This document shows positions 24,322-31,872 of a stretch of DNA of 64,000 nt, in pieces (position 1 is the stretch's first letter; the number at the start of each line of letters is the position of its first letter). The stretch spans positions 261,572-325,571 of the forward strand of contig NZ_JBKOPS010000004.1 in NCBI RefSeq assembly GCF_047272945.1, given 5' to 3'. Source of the DNA: Rubrolithibacter danxiaensis. GTDB lineage: Bacteria > Bacteroidota > Bacteroidia > Sphingobacteriales > Sphingobacteriaceae. A program made the position numbers and the translations under genes. The notes beneath the pieces are model-generated. The model made no database searches. It saw only the letters and a program-made list of their open reading frames with translations, and was not told the origin of the DNA.

Positions 24322-25137
24322 ATGGAATCACCAGGAAACATTGCGATTTTAGGGAGCGGAAATATCGGCCTCTCTCTTGCAAACGGATTAGTGAAATCTA
24401 ACTACTGCCGGCCTGAACAAATTGCATTAACACGCAGAAGTGTTCAGCATCTTGACGGACAGAAAAAACAAGGATTTGTTATAAGCAACGACAATAAAGC
24501 AACTGTTGAAACTGCTACAGTTGTAATTTTAGCTGTACTGCCTCAACAACTGGATACAGTTTTAGAAGATATCAACCCGGTTATTGTTCCCGGAATTCAT
24601 CTGGTTATTTCTGTAATTTCAGGTGTCAGCTGTGCTGCAATACGGGCTAAGCTTGGAGAGGATGTTCAGGTAGTACGTGCCATGCCGAATACAGCTATAT
24701 CCATCGGACAATCCATGACCTGTATCGCATCCGATAACGCCAGCGAAGAAAACATGGCGCTGGTAGAAAAAATGTTTGAAACTGTAGGTTCAGTAGTACG
24801 CATCAATGAAGAGCTTATGACCTCTGCCACCGCTTTATGCGCCTGCGGTATCGCGTTCTTTTTACGGGCTATAAGGGCGGCCTCGCAGGGAGGAGTGGAA
24901 ATAGGATTCCATGCCGAAGACGCTTTAAAGATGGCTGTACAAACAGCAAAGGGAGCAGCTGATCTGCTTTTGCAGCATCAAAGTCACCCCGAACATGAAA
25001 TTGATAAGGTAACTTCACCTAAGGGATGCACTATCGCCGGTTTGAATGAAATGGAACATCAGGGCTTTAGTTCGTCCTTGATAAAAGGAATAAAACTTTC
25101 AGCGGTTAAGGCAGGCGAATTATATACTAAGGAGTAA
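24322..25137 (+). CDS. proC: Pyrroline-5-carboxylate reductase
   Basis: The 271-residue product starts MESPGNIAILGSGNIGLSLANGL with the NAD(P) Rossmann motif and has VRAMPNTAISIGQSMT (about 116-131) and the C-terminal dimer region with TSPKGCTIAGLNEMEHQGF (about 229-247). It reduces P5C to proline. I chose ATG 24322; a TTG at 24313 would overlap argB. Its place between argB and argE is unusual for a proline gene; in Bacteroidetes arg clusters this seems recurrent and may link ornithine-derived P5C to proline synthesis. That link is inference. Confidence 0.9.
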   Translation: MESPGNIAILGSGNIGLSLANGLVKSNYCRPEQIALTRRSVQHLDGQKKQGFVISNDNKATVETATVVILAVLPQQLDTVLEDINPVIVPGIHLVISVISGVSCAAIRAKLGEDVQVVRAMPNTAISIGQSMTCIASDNASEENMALVEKMFETVGSVVRINEELMTSATALCACGIAFFLRAIRAASQGGVEIGFHAEDALKMAVQTAKGAADLLLQHQSHPEHEIDKVTSPKGCTIAGLNEMEHQGFSSSLIKGIKLSAVKAGELYTKE

Positions 25138-25142
25138 TCGGT

Positions 25143-26201
25143 ATGATTGAAAAATTAACCGAAGACAGCATCGGGTTATTAAAAAAATTGATAAGCACTC
25201 CTTCATTTAGCAGGGAAGAAAATCAGACAGCCCAGATTATCGAGCTTTTTCTGAAACAAAGAGGCATCCGGACTTACACCAAGTTAAACAACATCTGGGC
25301 TTACAACAAGCACTTTGATGCAGCAAAGCCTACCATCCTGTTAAATTCTCATCACGATACAGTAAAGCCTAATTCAGGTTATATACGTGATCCGTTTGCC
25401 CCTGATGTGGAAGACGGGAAACTCTATGGGCTCGGCAGCAATGATGCAGGCGGCTGCCTGGTATCCTTAATTGCCACTTTTCTTTATTTCCATGATAAAG
25501 AAAACCTGAATTATAATTTTTGTCTTGCAGCTACTGCAGAAGAAGAAATTTCAGGAAACAACGGTTTGGAGCTAGTCATTCCGGATTTAGGGCCCCTGGA
25601 GTTTGCATTGGTTGGAGAGCCGACTTTAATGAACCTTGCTGTCGCCGAAAGAGGTTTAATGGTTCTGGATTGTACCGCTCATGGAAAAGCCGGACATGCC
25701 GCCCGTGAAGAAGGCGAAAATGCGATTTACAAAGCATTAAACGATATTGAATGGTTCCGTAATTATCAATTTCCGAAAGTTTCCGATGTGTTCGGGCCGT
25801 TAAAAATGTCAGTAACGATTATTAATGCAGGTTCGCAACACAATGTTGTTCCTGCAAAATGTGAGTTTACGGTCGATGTGAGGGTAACCGACGCTTATAG
25901 AAATGAAGAAGTCCTTGAAATTATCCGGGAACATGTAGATTGTGATGTAAAACCACGTTCCATCCGTTTAAAACCTTCTTCCATTGATAAAAACCATCCG
26001 ATTGTTCAGGCGGGCCTCGCTTTGGGAAGAACAACTTACGGCTCGCCGACAACGAGTGATCAGGCCTTGCTTGACATCCCGTCATTAAAAATCGGACCCG
26101 GAGAATCAGGAAGATCACACATGGCTGATGAATTTATTTATCTGCATGAAATAAGAGAAGGGATAGAACTATACGTAAAGCTGCTGGAAAAAATCGTTTG
26201 A
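25143..26201 (+). CDS. argE: M20-family deacylase, N-acetyl-ornithine/citrulline deacetylase
   Basis: The 352-residue zinc hydrolase has metal ligands in LNSHHDTVKP (about 75-84), GSNDAGGCL (about 99-107) and ATAEEEISGNNG (about 129-140), VGEPT (about 158-162) and a final GPGESGRSHMADEF with the last His. With an ArgF'-type transcarbamylase in the operon, the true substrate is probably N-acyl-citrulline, not N-acetyl-ornithine. It lies 5 bases after proC. The stop TGA is immediately followed by the left arm of cassette C. Confidence 0.92.
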   Translation: MIEKLTEDSIGLLKKLISTPSFSREENQTAQIIELFLKQRGIRTYTKLNNIWAYNKHFDAAKPTILLNSHHDTVKPNSGYIRDPFAPDVEDGKLYGLGSNDAGGCLVSLIATFLYFHDKENLNYNFCLAATAEEEISGNNGLELVIPDLGPLEFALVGEPTLMNLAVAERGLMVLDCTAHGKAGHAAREEGENAIYKALNDIEWFRNYQFPKVSDVFGPLKMSVTIINAGSQHNVVPAKCEFTVDVRVTDAYRNEEVLEIIREHVDCDVKPRSIRLKPSSIDKNHPIVQAGLALGRTTYGSPTTSDQALLDIPSLKIGPGESGRSHMADEFIYLHEIREGIELYVKLLEKIV

Positions 26202-26640
26202 TTTACGAATTACGATTTTTGATTTACGATTTTATGGACAAGGAGATTTTAAAACAAAGAACTAAAGCATTTTCGATATCCATCGGAAATCTGGTTCCTG
26301 ATCTTCCATATAATATTATCAATAAAAATTATTCAAATCAGATAATACGATGTTCAAGTTCAGTAGGTGCAAATTATAGAGCAGCTATACGGGCCAAATC
26401 AACAGCAGATTTTATCAATAAACTTAAAATTGTAGAAGAGGAGCTTGATGAAACGATGTTTTTCTTAGAGCTTTTAAAAGAATTCAACGCGGATAAACAC
26501 AACTTATAGTCACAAATTAGAAAGAAGCTAACTAACTTCTTTCTATAATTGTAGCTGCATTAGCAACTTTATGTAAAAACAATCCAAAAAGCCAAAGCGC
26601 TTTTCCGGAAATCGTAATTTGTAAATCTAAAATCGTAAAT
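26201..26640 (+). repeat. Cassette C: inverted-repeat-flanked element between argE and argH, gene decayed
   Basis: Arms 26201-26233 and 26609-26640 are complementary at 25 of 32 positions without gaps, and each reiterates ATTTACGA/AATCGTAAAT. The left arm starts at the last base of the argE stop and ends one base before the cassette ATG (26234). The right arm ends 4 bases before the argH ATG (26645). The enclosed four-helix-bundle gene is interrupted, but the stem is well preserved, which suggests that the stem, not the protein, is maintained here. Confidence 0.8.
26234..26595 (+). pseudogene. Four-helix-bundle protein gene, frameshifted with nonsense codons
   Basis: The first 91 codons give a second branch of the four-helix-bundle family: MDKEILKQRTKAFSISIG, IIRCSSSVGANYRAAIRAKS, FINKLKIVEEELDETMFFLE. 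The frame stops at TAG (26507). The expected C-terminal helix continues in the -1 frame from 26506 as KEAN-stop-LLSIIVAALATL, with stops at 26518 and 26533, where family memory suggests sense codons (the second a Glu). So one frameshift and two point changes destroyed the last helix. A 91-residue protein may still be made. An upstream in-frame start at 26198 lies inside the left arm and argE and is unlikely. Confidence 0.72.
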
Positions 26641-26644
26641 CCCC

Positions 26645-27979
26645 ATGAAGCTTTGGCAAAAAGATAAACAGGTAGAGGCATCCGTAGAAAAATTCACGGT
26701 CGGCAAAGATCGCGAACTCGACGAACAAATGGCTGCATTTGACGTCTTAGGATCTTTGGCTCACACCCGGATGCTTGAAACCATTAACCTTTTAAGCAAA
26801 GAAGACCTGGAAGCAGTTCAAAAGGAACTTAAAAATATTTATAGAGAAATTGTTGAAGGAAAATTTTCCATTCAGGAAGGAGTAGAAGATGTACACTCGC
26901 AGGTAGAACTTTTACTCACCGAACGAATCGGCGACGCAGGAAAGAAAATACATAGCGGCCGCTCCAGAAATGACCAGGTTCTTGTTGACTTAAAATTATT
27001 TTTCCGGAGCCAGATCCAGCTTATTGTCGAGAATACAACCGAACTGTTCCGGCAACTTATAAAATTAAGCGAAGAGCACAAGGACAAATTACTCCCCGGA
27101 TATACCCACCTGCAAATTGCGATGCCTTCATCTTTCGGTTTATGGTTCGGCGCTTATGCCGAAAGCCTGGCTGACGATTTAGAATTGATGCTTGCCGCCT
27201 GGAAGATCACCAATAAAAATCCCTTAGGTTCTGCTGCCGGATATGGTTCTTCCTTCCCCTTAAACCGCACGTTAACCACCCGACTATTGGGTTTTGAAAG
27301 TTTAAACTACAATGTAGTTTATGCGCAGATGGGCCGTGGAAAAACCGAGCGTATTGTTGCCCAGGCGATGTCGTCAATAGGAGCTACACTGGCTAAATTT
27401 GCTATGGATATTTGCCTGTTCATTAATCAGAATTTCGGCTTTATTAGCTTTCCGGATGAACTGACAACAGGTTCAAGCATCATGCCTCACAAAAAAAACC
27501 CGGATGTTTTTGAGCTAATCCGCTCGCGGTGCAATAAAATCCAGGCGCTTCCAAATGAAATTGCCATGATGACCGCCAACCTTCCTTCAGGTTATCATCG
27601 CGATCTTCAGTTATTGAAAGAAAACCTGTTTCCCTCATTCATATCTTTGAACGAGTGTTTGCAGATGAGCACTTATATGCTGAAACACATCCGGGTAAAA
27701 GATGATATTTTAAAAGACAAAAAGTACGCTTACCTGTTCAGTGTTGAAGTAGTAAATAATGAAGTTTTAAAAGGAGTACCGTTCAGAGAGGCTTACAAGC
27801 AGGTAGGAATGGACATCGAACGGGGTAATTTCACCGCTCCCGAAACAGTTAATCATACACATGAAGGAAGCATCGGGAATCTTTGCAATGAGCAGATTAC
27901 CCAGGCTTTCCAGTCAGTATTATCTGATTTTAACTTTGAAAAAGTGGAGGAAGCTTTAGCATCTTTGCTTAAGCAATAA
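26645..27979 (+). CDS. argH: Argininosuccinate lyase
   Basis: The enzyme splits argininosuccinate into arginine and fumarate, ending the pathway. The 444-residue product has the fumarase-superfamily signature GSSIMPHKKNPDVFELIRS (about 279-297), the HSGRSRNDQVLVDL segment (about 102-115), and PGYTHLQIAMPSSFG with the active-site Thr-His. Length is near the usual 440-460. The ATG at 26645 is four bases after the right arm of cassette C. Confidence 0.96.
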   Translation: MKLWQKDKQVEASVEKFTVGKDRELDEQMAAFDVLGSLAHTRMLETINLLSKEDLEAVQKELKNIYREIVEGKFSIQEGVEDVHSQVELLLTERIGDAGKKIHSGRSRNDQVLVDLKLFFRSQIQLIVENTTELFRQLIKLSEEHKDKLLPGYTHLQIAMPSSFGLWFGAYAESLADDLELMLAAWKITNKNPLGSAAGYGSSFPLNRTLTTRLLGFESLNYNVVYAQMGRGKTERIVAQAMSSIGATLAKFAMDICLFINQNFGFISFPDELTTGSSIMPHKKNPDVFELIRSRCNKIQALPNEIAMMTANLPSGYHRDLQLLKENLFPSFISLNECLQMSTYMLKHIRVKDDILKDKKYAYLFSVEVVNNEVLKGVPFREAYKQVGMDIERGNFTAPETVNHTHEGSIGNLCNEQITQAFQSVLSDFNFEKVEEALASLLKQ

Positions 27980-27993
27980 ATATTTTTTAAGCT

Positions 27994-28560
27994 GTGGCAA
28001 AAGTAGAACCAAAACTTATCGGTGAAGCCTTGTATTGGTCATATGCGAACTTAGGTATGGCTCATAAAGCTGTGAGTGATAATGCAGAGAAGTATACTCA
28101 ACTTCATTATATTATTAGAAATAAGCTGTATCATGGATTATTAAAAGGCAATATGGATATACGTTCCTTATTTCATGAGGAAAAATCAAAACTGCACGCA
28201 GATAAATGTTGTGTGTATTGTGGAAACATTGAAAAACTTACCATTGATCATATTATACCACAAAATATGGGAGGCCAAGATAGCGGTGACAACTTAGTTT
28301 TAGCTTGCAGAAAATGTAACTCTTCAAAAGGCGATTTGGATTTACTTGAATGGTTTTTCAGAAAAGACAGCTTTCCCCCTTTACTCAGAAACTACCTAAA
28401 ATTAGTAATCATTTACTGTAGAGAGAATGATCTGATGGGTTATGATTTAGAAACGTCCTGCGAATTAAATCTTCCGTTTTCTATCGTACATTTACCATTT
28501 AGTTATCCAAAGCCCAATTTACTAACCAAGAGAATAACAATTAAGCAGATAGAAGCATAA
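27994..28560 (+). CDS. HNH endonuclease-domain protein
   Basis: The 188-residue product (GTG start) has an HNH fold at about 67-115: CVYCGNIEKLTIDHIIPQ then GGQDSGDNLVLACRKCNSSKG, with two CxxC zinc pairs, the catalytic DH and the Asn. An N-terminal helical part (WSYANLGMAH...) and a C-terminal part without recognised features flank it. It is 14 bases after argH and ends 2 bases before the aminotransferase gene, so it is cotranscribed with biosynthetic genes. Such lone HNH proteins can be homing-type or stress nucleases; no intron, toxin immunity or restriction partner is seen. No inverted-repeat arms were found around it. Confidence 0.85.
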   Translation: MAKVEPKLIGEALYWSYANLGMAHKAVSDNAEKYTQLHYIIRNKLYHGLLKGNMDIRSLFHEEKSKLHADKCCVYCGNIEKLTIDHIIPQNMGGQDSGDNLVLACRKCNSSKGDLDLLEWFFRKDSFPPLLRNYLKLVIIYCRENDLMGYDLETSCELNLPFSIVHLPFSYPKPNLLTKRITIKQIEA

Positions 28561-28562
28561 TA

Positions 28563-29819
28563 ATGAGTACATCCATATTAGCACAAAATCTTAAAGGATC
28601 TGAAATAATCAAAATAGCTGGCGAAATCAACGAACTGAAACGTCAGGGCCAACAGATCGCGAACCTCACCATTGGTGATTTTGATTCAGGGATATTTCCT
28701 ATTCCGGAGGCCTTAACAGCTGAAATAAAAGCTGCTTACGATGCGCATCAAACCAATTATCCACCAGCCGATGGAATTCTGGATTTAAGAGAAAGTGTCA
28801 GCGCTTTTATGAAAGAGCGTCACAACCTGAATTTGACAACCAACGAGATTTTAATATCCAGCGGCTCGCGGCCGATTATTTACGCTACATACCTTGCTTT
28901 GGTCGACCCGGGCGATAAGGTTGTATTTCCGGCTCCTTCCTGGAACAACAATCATTACTGCGATTTGACGGGCGCAAACGGAGTTGCTGTTCCAACTAAA
29001 GCAGAGAACAATTTTATGCCGTCAGCTGATGACCTTCGTCCACATCTTAAAGGAGCAACTTTGATTGCCTTATGTTCGCCGTTAAATCCAACCGGAACCA
29101 TGTTTTCGAAAAAGGACCTGGAAGAGATTTGTGATCTGGTTATTGAAGAGAACAAAAGCCGTAAAGCCGGCGAGAAACCTTTGTATATTCTATACGATCA
29201 GATATACGCCATGTTAACTTTTGGCTCGCATACGCACTTTGATCCGGTTTCACTTCGACCCGAATTGAAAGAGTATGTTGTTTATATTGACGGCGCTTCC
29301 AAATGCTTTGCAGCAACAGGAGTACGTGTGGGTTGGGGTTTCGGACCTGAAAAGGTAATTAATGCCATGCGTTCTATCGTTGGCCATATGGGTGCATGGG
29401 CTCCGAAAGCAGAGCAGGTTGCCATGGCAAAATATCTTAAGAATAACCCGGAAGTAAATTCGTTCCTGAACAGCTTTAAGGAAAGAATCCAGAAGAGCTT
29501 AAATGCGCTGTATGCCGGGTTTCAGTCGCTGAAATCAGAAGGATTTAATGTAGATGCCATTGAACCGATGGGAGCGATCTACCTGACATTAAAGATTGAT
29601 GTAGCCGGTAAAACCACCCCCGACGGACAAACTTTAAAAGACAGCGCTGATATTAACTTTTACTTAATTAAGAACGCAAAGGCTGCTTTCGTACCTTTTT
29701 CCGCATTTGAAACAGGACACGAAGTAAGCTGGTTCAGAGCTTCGGTAGGAGCCTGTTCTTTAGAAGATATTGAAAAGATGATTCCAAGAATCAAGGAAGC
29801 TTTGGCAGGACTGAAGTAA
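28563..29819 (+). CDS. PLP-dependent class I/II aminotransferase (aspartate aminotransferase-like)
   Basis: The 418-residue product has TNYPPADGILDLRESV (substrate-loop, about 60-75), ISSGSRPIIYATYLALVDPGD, CSPLNPTGTMFSKKDL with the PLP-contacting NPTG (about 170-185), LYDQIYAML with the cofactor Asp/Tyr and the PLP Lys in DGASKCFAATGVRVGW (about 240-255). It probably makes aspartate, needed by ArgG, or transaminates another 2-oxo acid. It ends the arginine operon, after the HNH gene. The exact substrate cannot be read. Confidence 0.88.
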   Translation: MSTSILAQNLKGSEIIKIAGEINELKRQGQQIANLTIGDFDSGIFPIPEALTAEIKAAYDAHQTNYPPADGILDLRESVSAFMKERHNLNLTTNEILISSGSRPIIYATYLALVDPGDKVVFPAPSWNNNHYCDLTGANGVAVPTKAENNFMPSADDLRPHLKGATLIALCSPLNPTGTMFSKKDLEEICDLVIEENKSRKAGEKPLYILYDQIYAMLTFGSHTHFDPVSLRPELKEYVVYIDGASKCFAATGVRVGWGFGPEKVINAMRSIVGHMGAWAPKAEQVAMAKYLKNNPEVNSFLNSFKERIQKSLNALYAGFQSLKSEGFNVDAIEPMGAIYLTLKIDVAGKTTPDGQTLKDSADINFYLIKNAKAAFVPFSAFETGHEVSWFRASVGACSLEDIEKMIPRIKEALAGLK

Positions 29820-29860
29820 TTACTAGCTTCTCCTGATTATTTTTAAATTTATATTAATTA

Positions 29861-30145
29861 ATGGGAAAGCTTCTGATTCTTGCAAAATACATCTTCCTGA
29901 TATACGGGTCTGATATTTATGAAATAAGAAAACATATACATGTTACCTATTCTTATCGGGGATTTAAAAGATCTTGTAAGTTTTGGCTGGAGCCCTTAAT
30001 TGAATTAGATAAGAATAAAAAAGGCGATTTTTCAGATAAAGAATTACTGGAAATCGAAAATTTAATAATGGAGCATAAAGAACTTTTGTTGAAACAATTG
30101 GAACTGTTTTATAGTAATCAATCAGTAAAGGCAATCCGGAAATGA
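29861..30145 (+). CDS. DUF4160-like small protein (putative toxin-antitoxin module)
   Basis: The 94-residue protein has the DUF4160-type pattern LIYGSDIYEIRKHIHVTYSYRGFKRSCKFWLEP followed by a C-terminal helical region EIENLIMEHKELLLKQLELFY. DUF4160 proteins occur next to DUF2442 genes, as here, and are suspected but not proven to form toxin-antitoxin pairs. The next gene overlaps it by 4 bases (ATGA). The 41-base gap to the aminotransferase has no terminator visible, so it may share its transcript. Confidence 0.75.
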   Translation: MGKLLILAKYIFLIYGSDIYEIRKHIHVTYSYRGFKRSCKFWLEPLIELDKNKKGDFSDKELLEIENLIMEHKELLLKQLELFYSNQSVKAIRK

Positions 30146-30375
30146 GAACAGCATTAAAAGCGGTAGAGATAAAAGATGTTCAGTTTATAGGAAGCAGTGC
30201 CATGTTGCTGGCACTATCTAATGACCGCACTTTTATTATTCCTTTAGAGAAATTTGAAGATATAGCCGGTTTAACTCCAGAGGAACAGAAGAACTTTGAA
30301 ATTATCGATGGTGATAATCTGACTTTCCTTGCTATTGATGAAATTTATAATCTTCATCAGCTTATCGGTATTTAG
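30142..30375 (+). CDS. DUF2442 family small protein
   Basis: The 77-residue product, ALKAVEIKDVQFIGSSAMLLALSN then FIIPLEKFEDIAGLTPEEQKNFEI, fits DUF2442 with its beta-rich fold and the PL..F..I..L..Q..F pattern. It is translationally coupled (4-base overlap) to the DUF4160 gene upstream. The pair is likely one two-protein unit; the roles of toxin and antitoxin cannot be assigned from sequence. It converges on the minus-strand gene at 30394. Confidence 0.78.
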   Translation: MRTALKAVEIKDVQFIGSSAMLLALSNDRTFIIPLEKFEDIAGLTPEEQKNFEIIDGDNLTFLAIDEIYNLHQLIGI

Positions 30376-30393
30376 TTTTTAGCGAATCTTTCC

Positions 30394-31110
30394 CTACGCC
30401 GCCGTAGAAATATGCTTCACCAAACTTCTCTTGGCCAACGGCAGTAAAGTCTGCTCCAGTGGAAATCTTATATCACTTTCCACATGATAAACAGCCGGAT
30501 TAGGAAGTTCCCTGCGGGTATGAATCAGTTCTTTTCGGATAGCTTCAGGAGTATAGATAAAATTACGTTCGAAGTTGCTAACAAAGTGGGTGTTAATGCC
30601 GCGGTATTTTTCGTCCTTATTTTCAAATATGGTTACCTGATATTGATAAACATTGGTCCCGCGTTCATCACCGTTTCTTAATAAAAGATATCCATGATAC
30701 GGATAAAGCGGAACTACTCCAATGGCTTCAATTCTCAAACGGCTTTCAACAAAATCATAGATCTCTTTTCCTTCCTGCAGCGCCGGATCCATCTTATTTA
30801 GCGAATAAGAAATAATATGTTCTATCTCCTGCATCAGCACATCATCCTCAATCATTTTCTGGTAAGTAAGCTTAACAGCTTCAATATCTGCATGTGTTAA
30901 ACGCTCTGGAAATGTTTTTTGAATTCCTGATTTGTTTTCTTTAAACTTCAGCAGATTGTTATAATGAAAAATCAGGTCGTTCAGATCGGGATAGAGCTTG
31001 TGCTTATGAAAGTGTGCGTTTATCTGCTGAAGGTAATCCAGTAAAATGTACTTTTTATGTTCGAAATCAACAGATCCCTCAATAAACCAGTTTACACTTA
31101 ATGACTTCAT
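30394..31110 (-). CDS. Conserved hypothetical protein, 238 aa
   Basis: I do not recognise a named domain. The product is soluble, without signal peptide or membrane segments. It begins with LSVNWFIEGSVDFEHKKYILLDYLQQI, has a helical middle (LTHADIEAVKLTYQKMIEDDVLMQEIEHII) and a strand-rich C-terminal half (GVVPLYPYHGYLLLRNGDERGTNVYQYQVTIFENKDEKYRGI). Similar proteins seem widespread in Bacteroidetes. It is divergent from the methyltransferase gene and convergent with the DUF2442 gene. Confidence 0.8.
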   Translation of the reverse strand: MKSLSVNWFIEGSVDFEHKKYILLDYLQQINAHFHKHKLYPDLNDLIFHYNNLLKFKENKSGIQKTFPERLTHADIEAVKLTYQKMIEDDVLMQEIEHIISYSLNKMDPALQEGKEIYDFVESRLRIEAIGVVPLYPYHGYLLLRNGDERGTNVYQYQVTIFENKDEKYRGINTHFVSNFERNFIYTPEAIRKELIHTRRELPNPAVYHVESDIRFPLEQTLLPLAKRSLVKHISTAA

Positions 31111-31164
31111 AAATCCTCCTTTTGAGAATACAATAAATAAAGAAAAAAGATCAAATTTGCAACA

Positions 31165-31872
31165 ATGGCTTTTGGATCCTTGTTTTTAATTCCAGTTCCT
31201 CTTGCTGAAGGGACTTCTGCACAAACTATTCCTGCTTACAATACAGAAGTAGTAAACAGCATAAAAACATACATCGTAGAAAATGAAAAAACAGCCCGGC
31301 GCTGGCTAAAAGAGATGGGATTGCAAACTCCACAGAACGAGCTTACAATTTTACCGTACGGCAAACATTCAGACAAAACGGATCTTTCTGCTTATCTGAA
31401 AGCTCTTTTATCAGGTGAAAATGTGGGGCTAATGAGCGAAGCCGGTTGTCCGGGAGTTGCAGATCCGGGTTCGGAAATTGTAGCCTTAGCACACGAGCAT
31501 GGAATAAAAGTACAGCCTCTTATCGGACCAAGTTCCATTCTGCTGGCCTTAATGGCTTCGGGATTTAACGGACAAAGTTTTACTTTTCATGGCTACTTGC
31601 CTATTGATAAATCGCAACGGACAAAACGTTTGAAAGAACTCGAAAATTTATCTGAAAGATTTAATCAAACTCAGATTTTCATTGAAACTCCTTTTCGCAA
31701 CAACCAACTCCTGGAAGAAATAGTACGTTCATGCCAGTCAAAAACTCATTTGTGCGTTGCTTGCAATATTACAGCTAAAGAGGAACAAATAAAGACCCAT
31801 ACCATTGAACAATGGCGAAAAATAAAAGTTGATCTTCATAAGAAGCCCACGATTTTCCTTCTCTGTAAATGA
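31165..31872 (+). CDS. SAM-dependent tetrapyrrole-methylase-fold methyltransferase (RsmI-like)
   Basis: The 235-residue protein has the family's GSLFLIPVPLAEG start, the GENVGLMSEAGCPGVADPGSEIV segment (about 87-109) and IGPSSILLALMASGFNGQSFTFHGYLP (about 118-144), which are hallmarks of the RsmI branch that 2'-O-methylates C1402 of 16S rRNA. It lacks the usual longer C-terminal region and has a shifted N-terminus, so it is the SAM-methyltransferase variant common in Bacteroidetes next to or in place of true RsmI. It overlaps the monooxygenase gene by 4 bases. The substrate is uncertain. Confidence 0.82.
   Translation: MAFGSLFLIPVPLAEGTSAQTIPAYNTEVVNSIKTYIVENEKTARRWLKEMGLQTPQNELTILPYGKHSDKTDLSAYLKALLSGENVGLMSEAGCPGVADPGSEIVALAHEHGIKVQPLIGPSSILLALMASGFNGQSFTFHGYLPIDKSQRTKRLKELENLSERFNQTQIFIETPFRNNQLLEEIVRSCQSKTHLCVACNITAKEEQIKTHTIEQWRKIKVDLHKKPTIFLLCK

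Noticed and set aside
27980..28562. HNH gene as another stem-flanked cassette.
   Set aside because: The 14-base and 2-base gaps hold no complementary arms.
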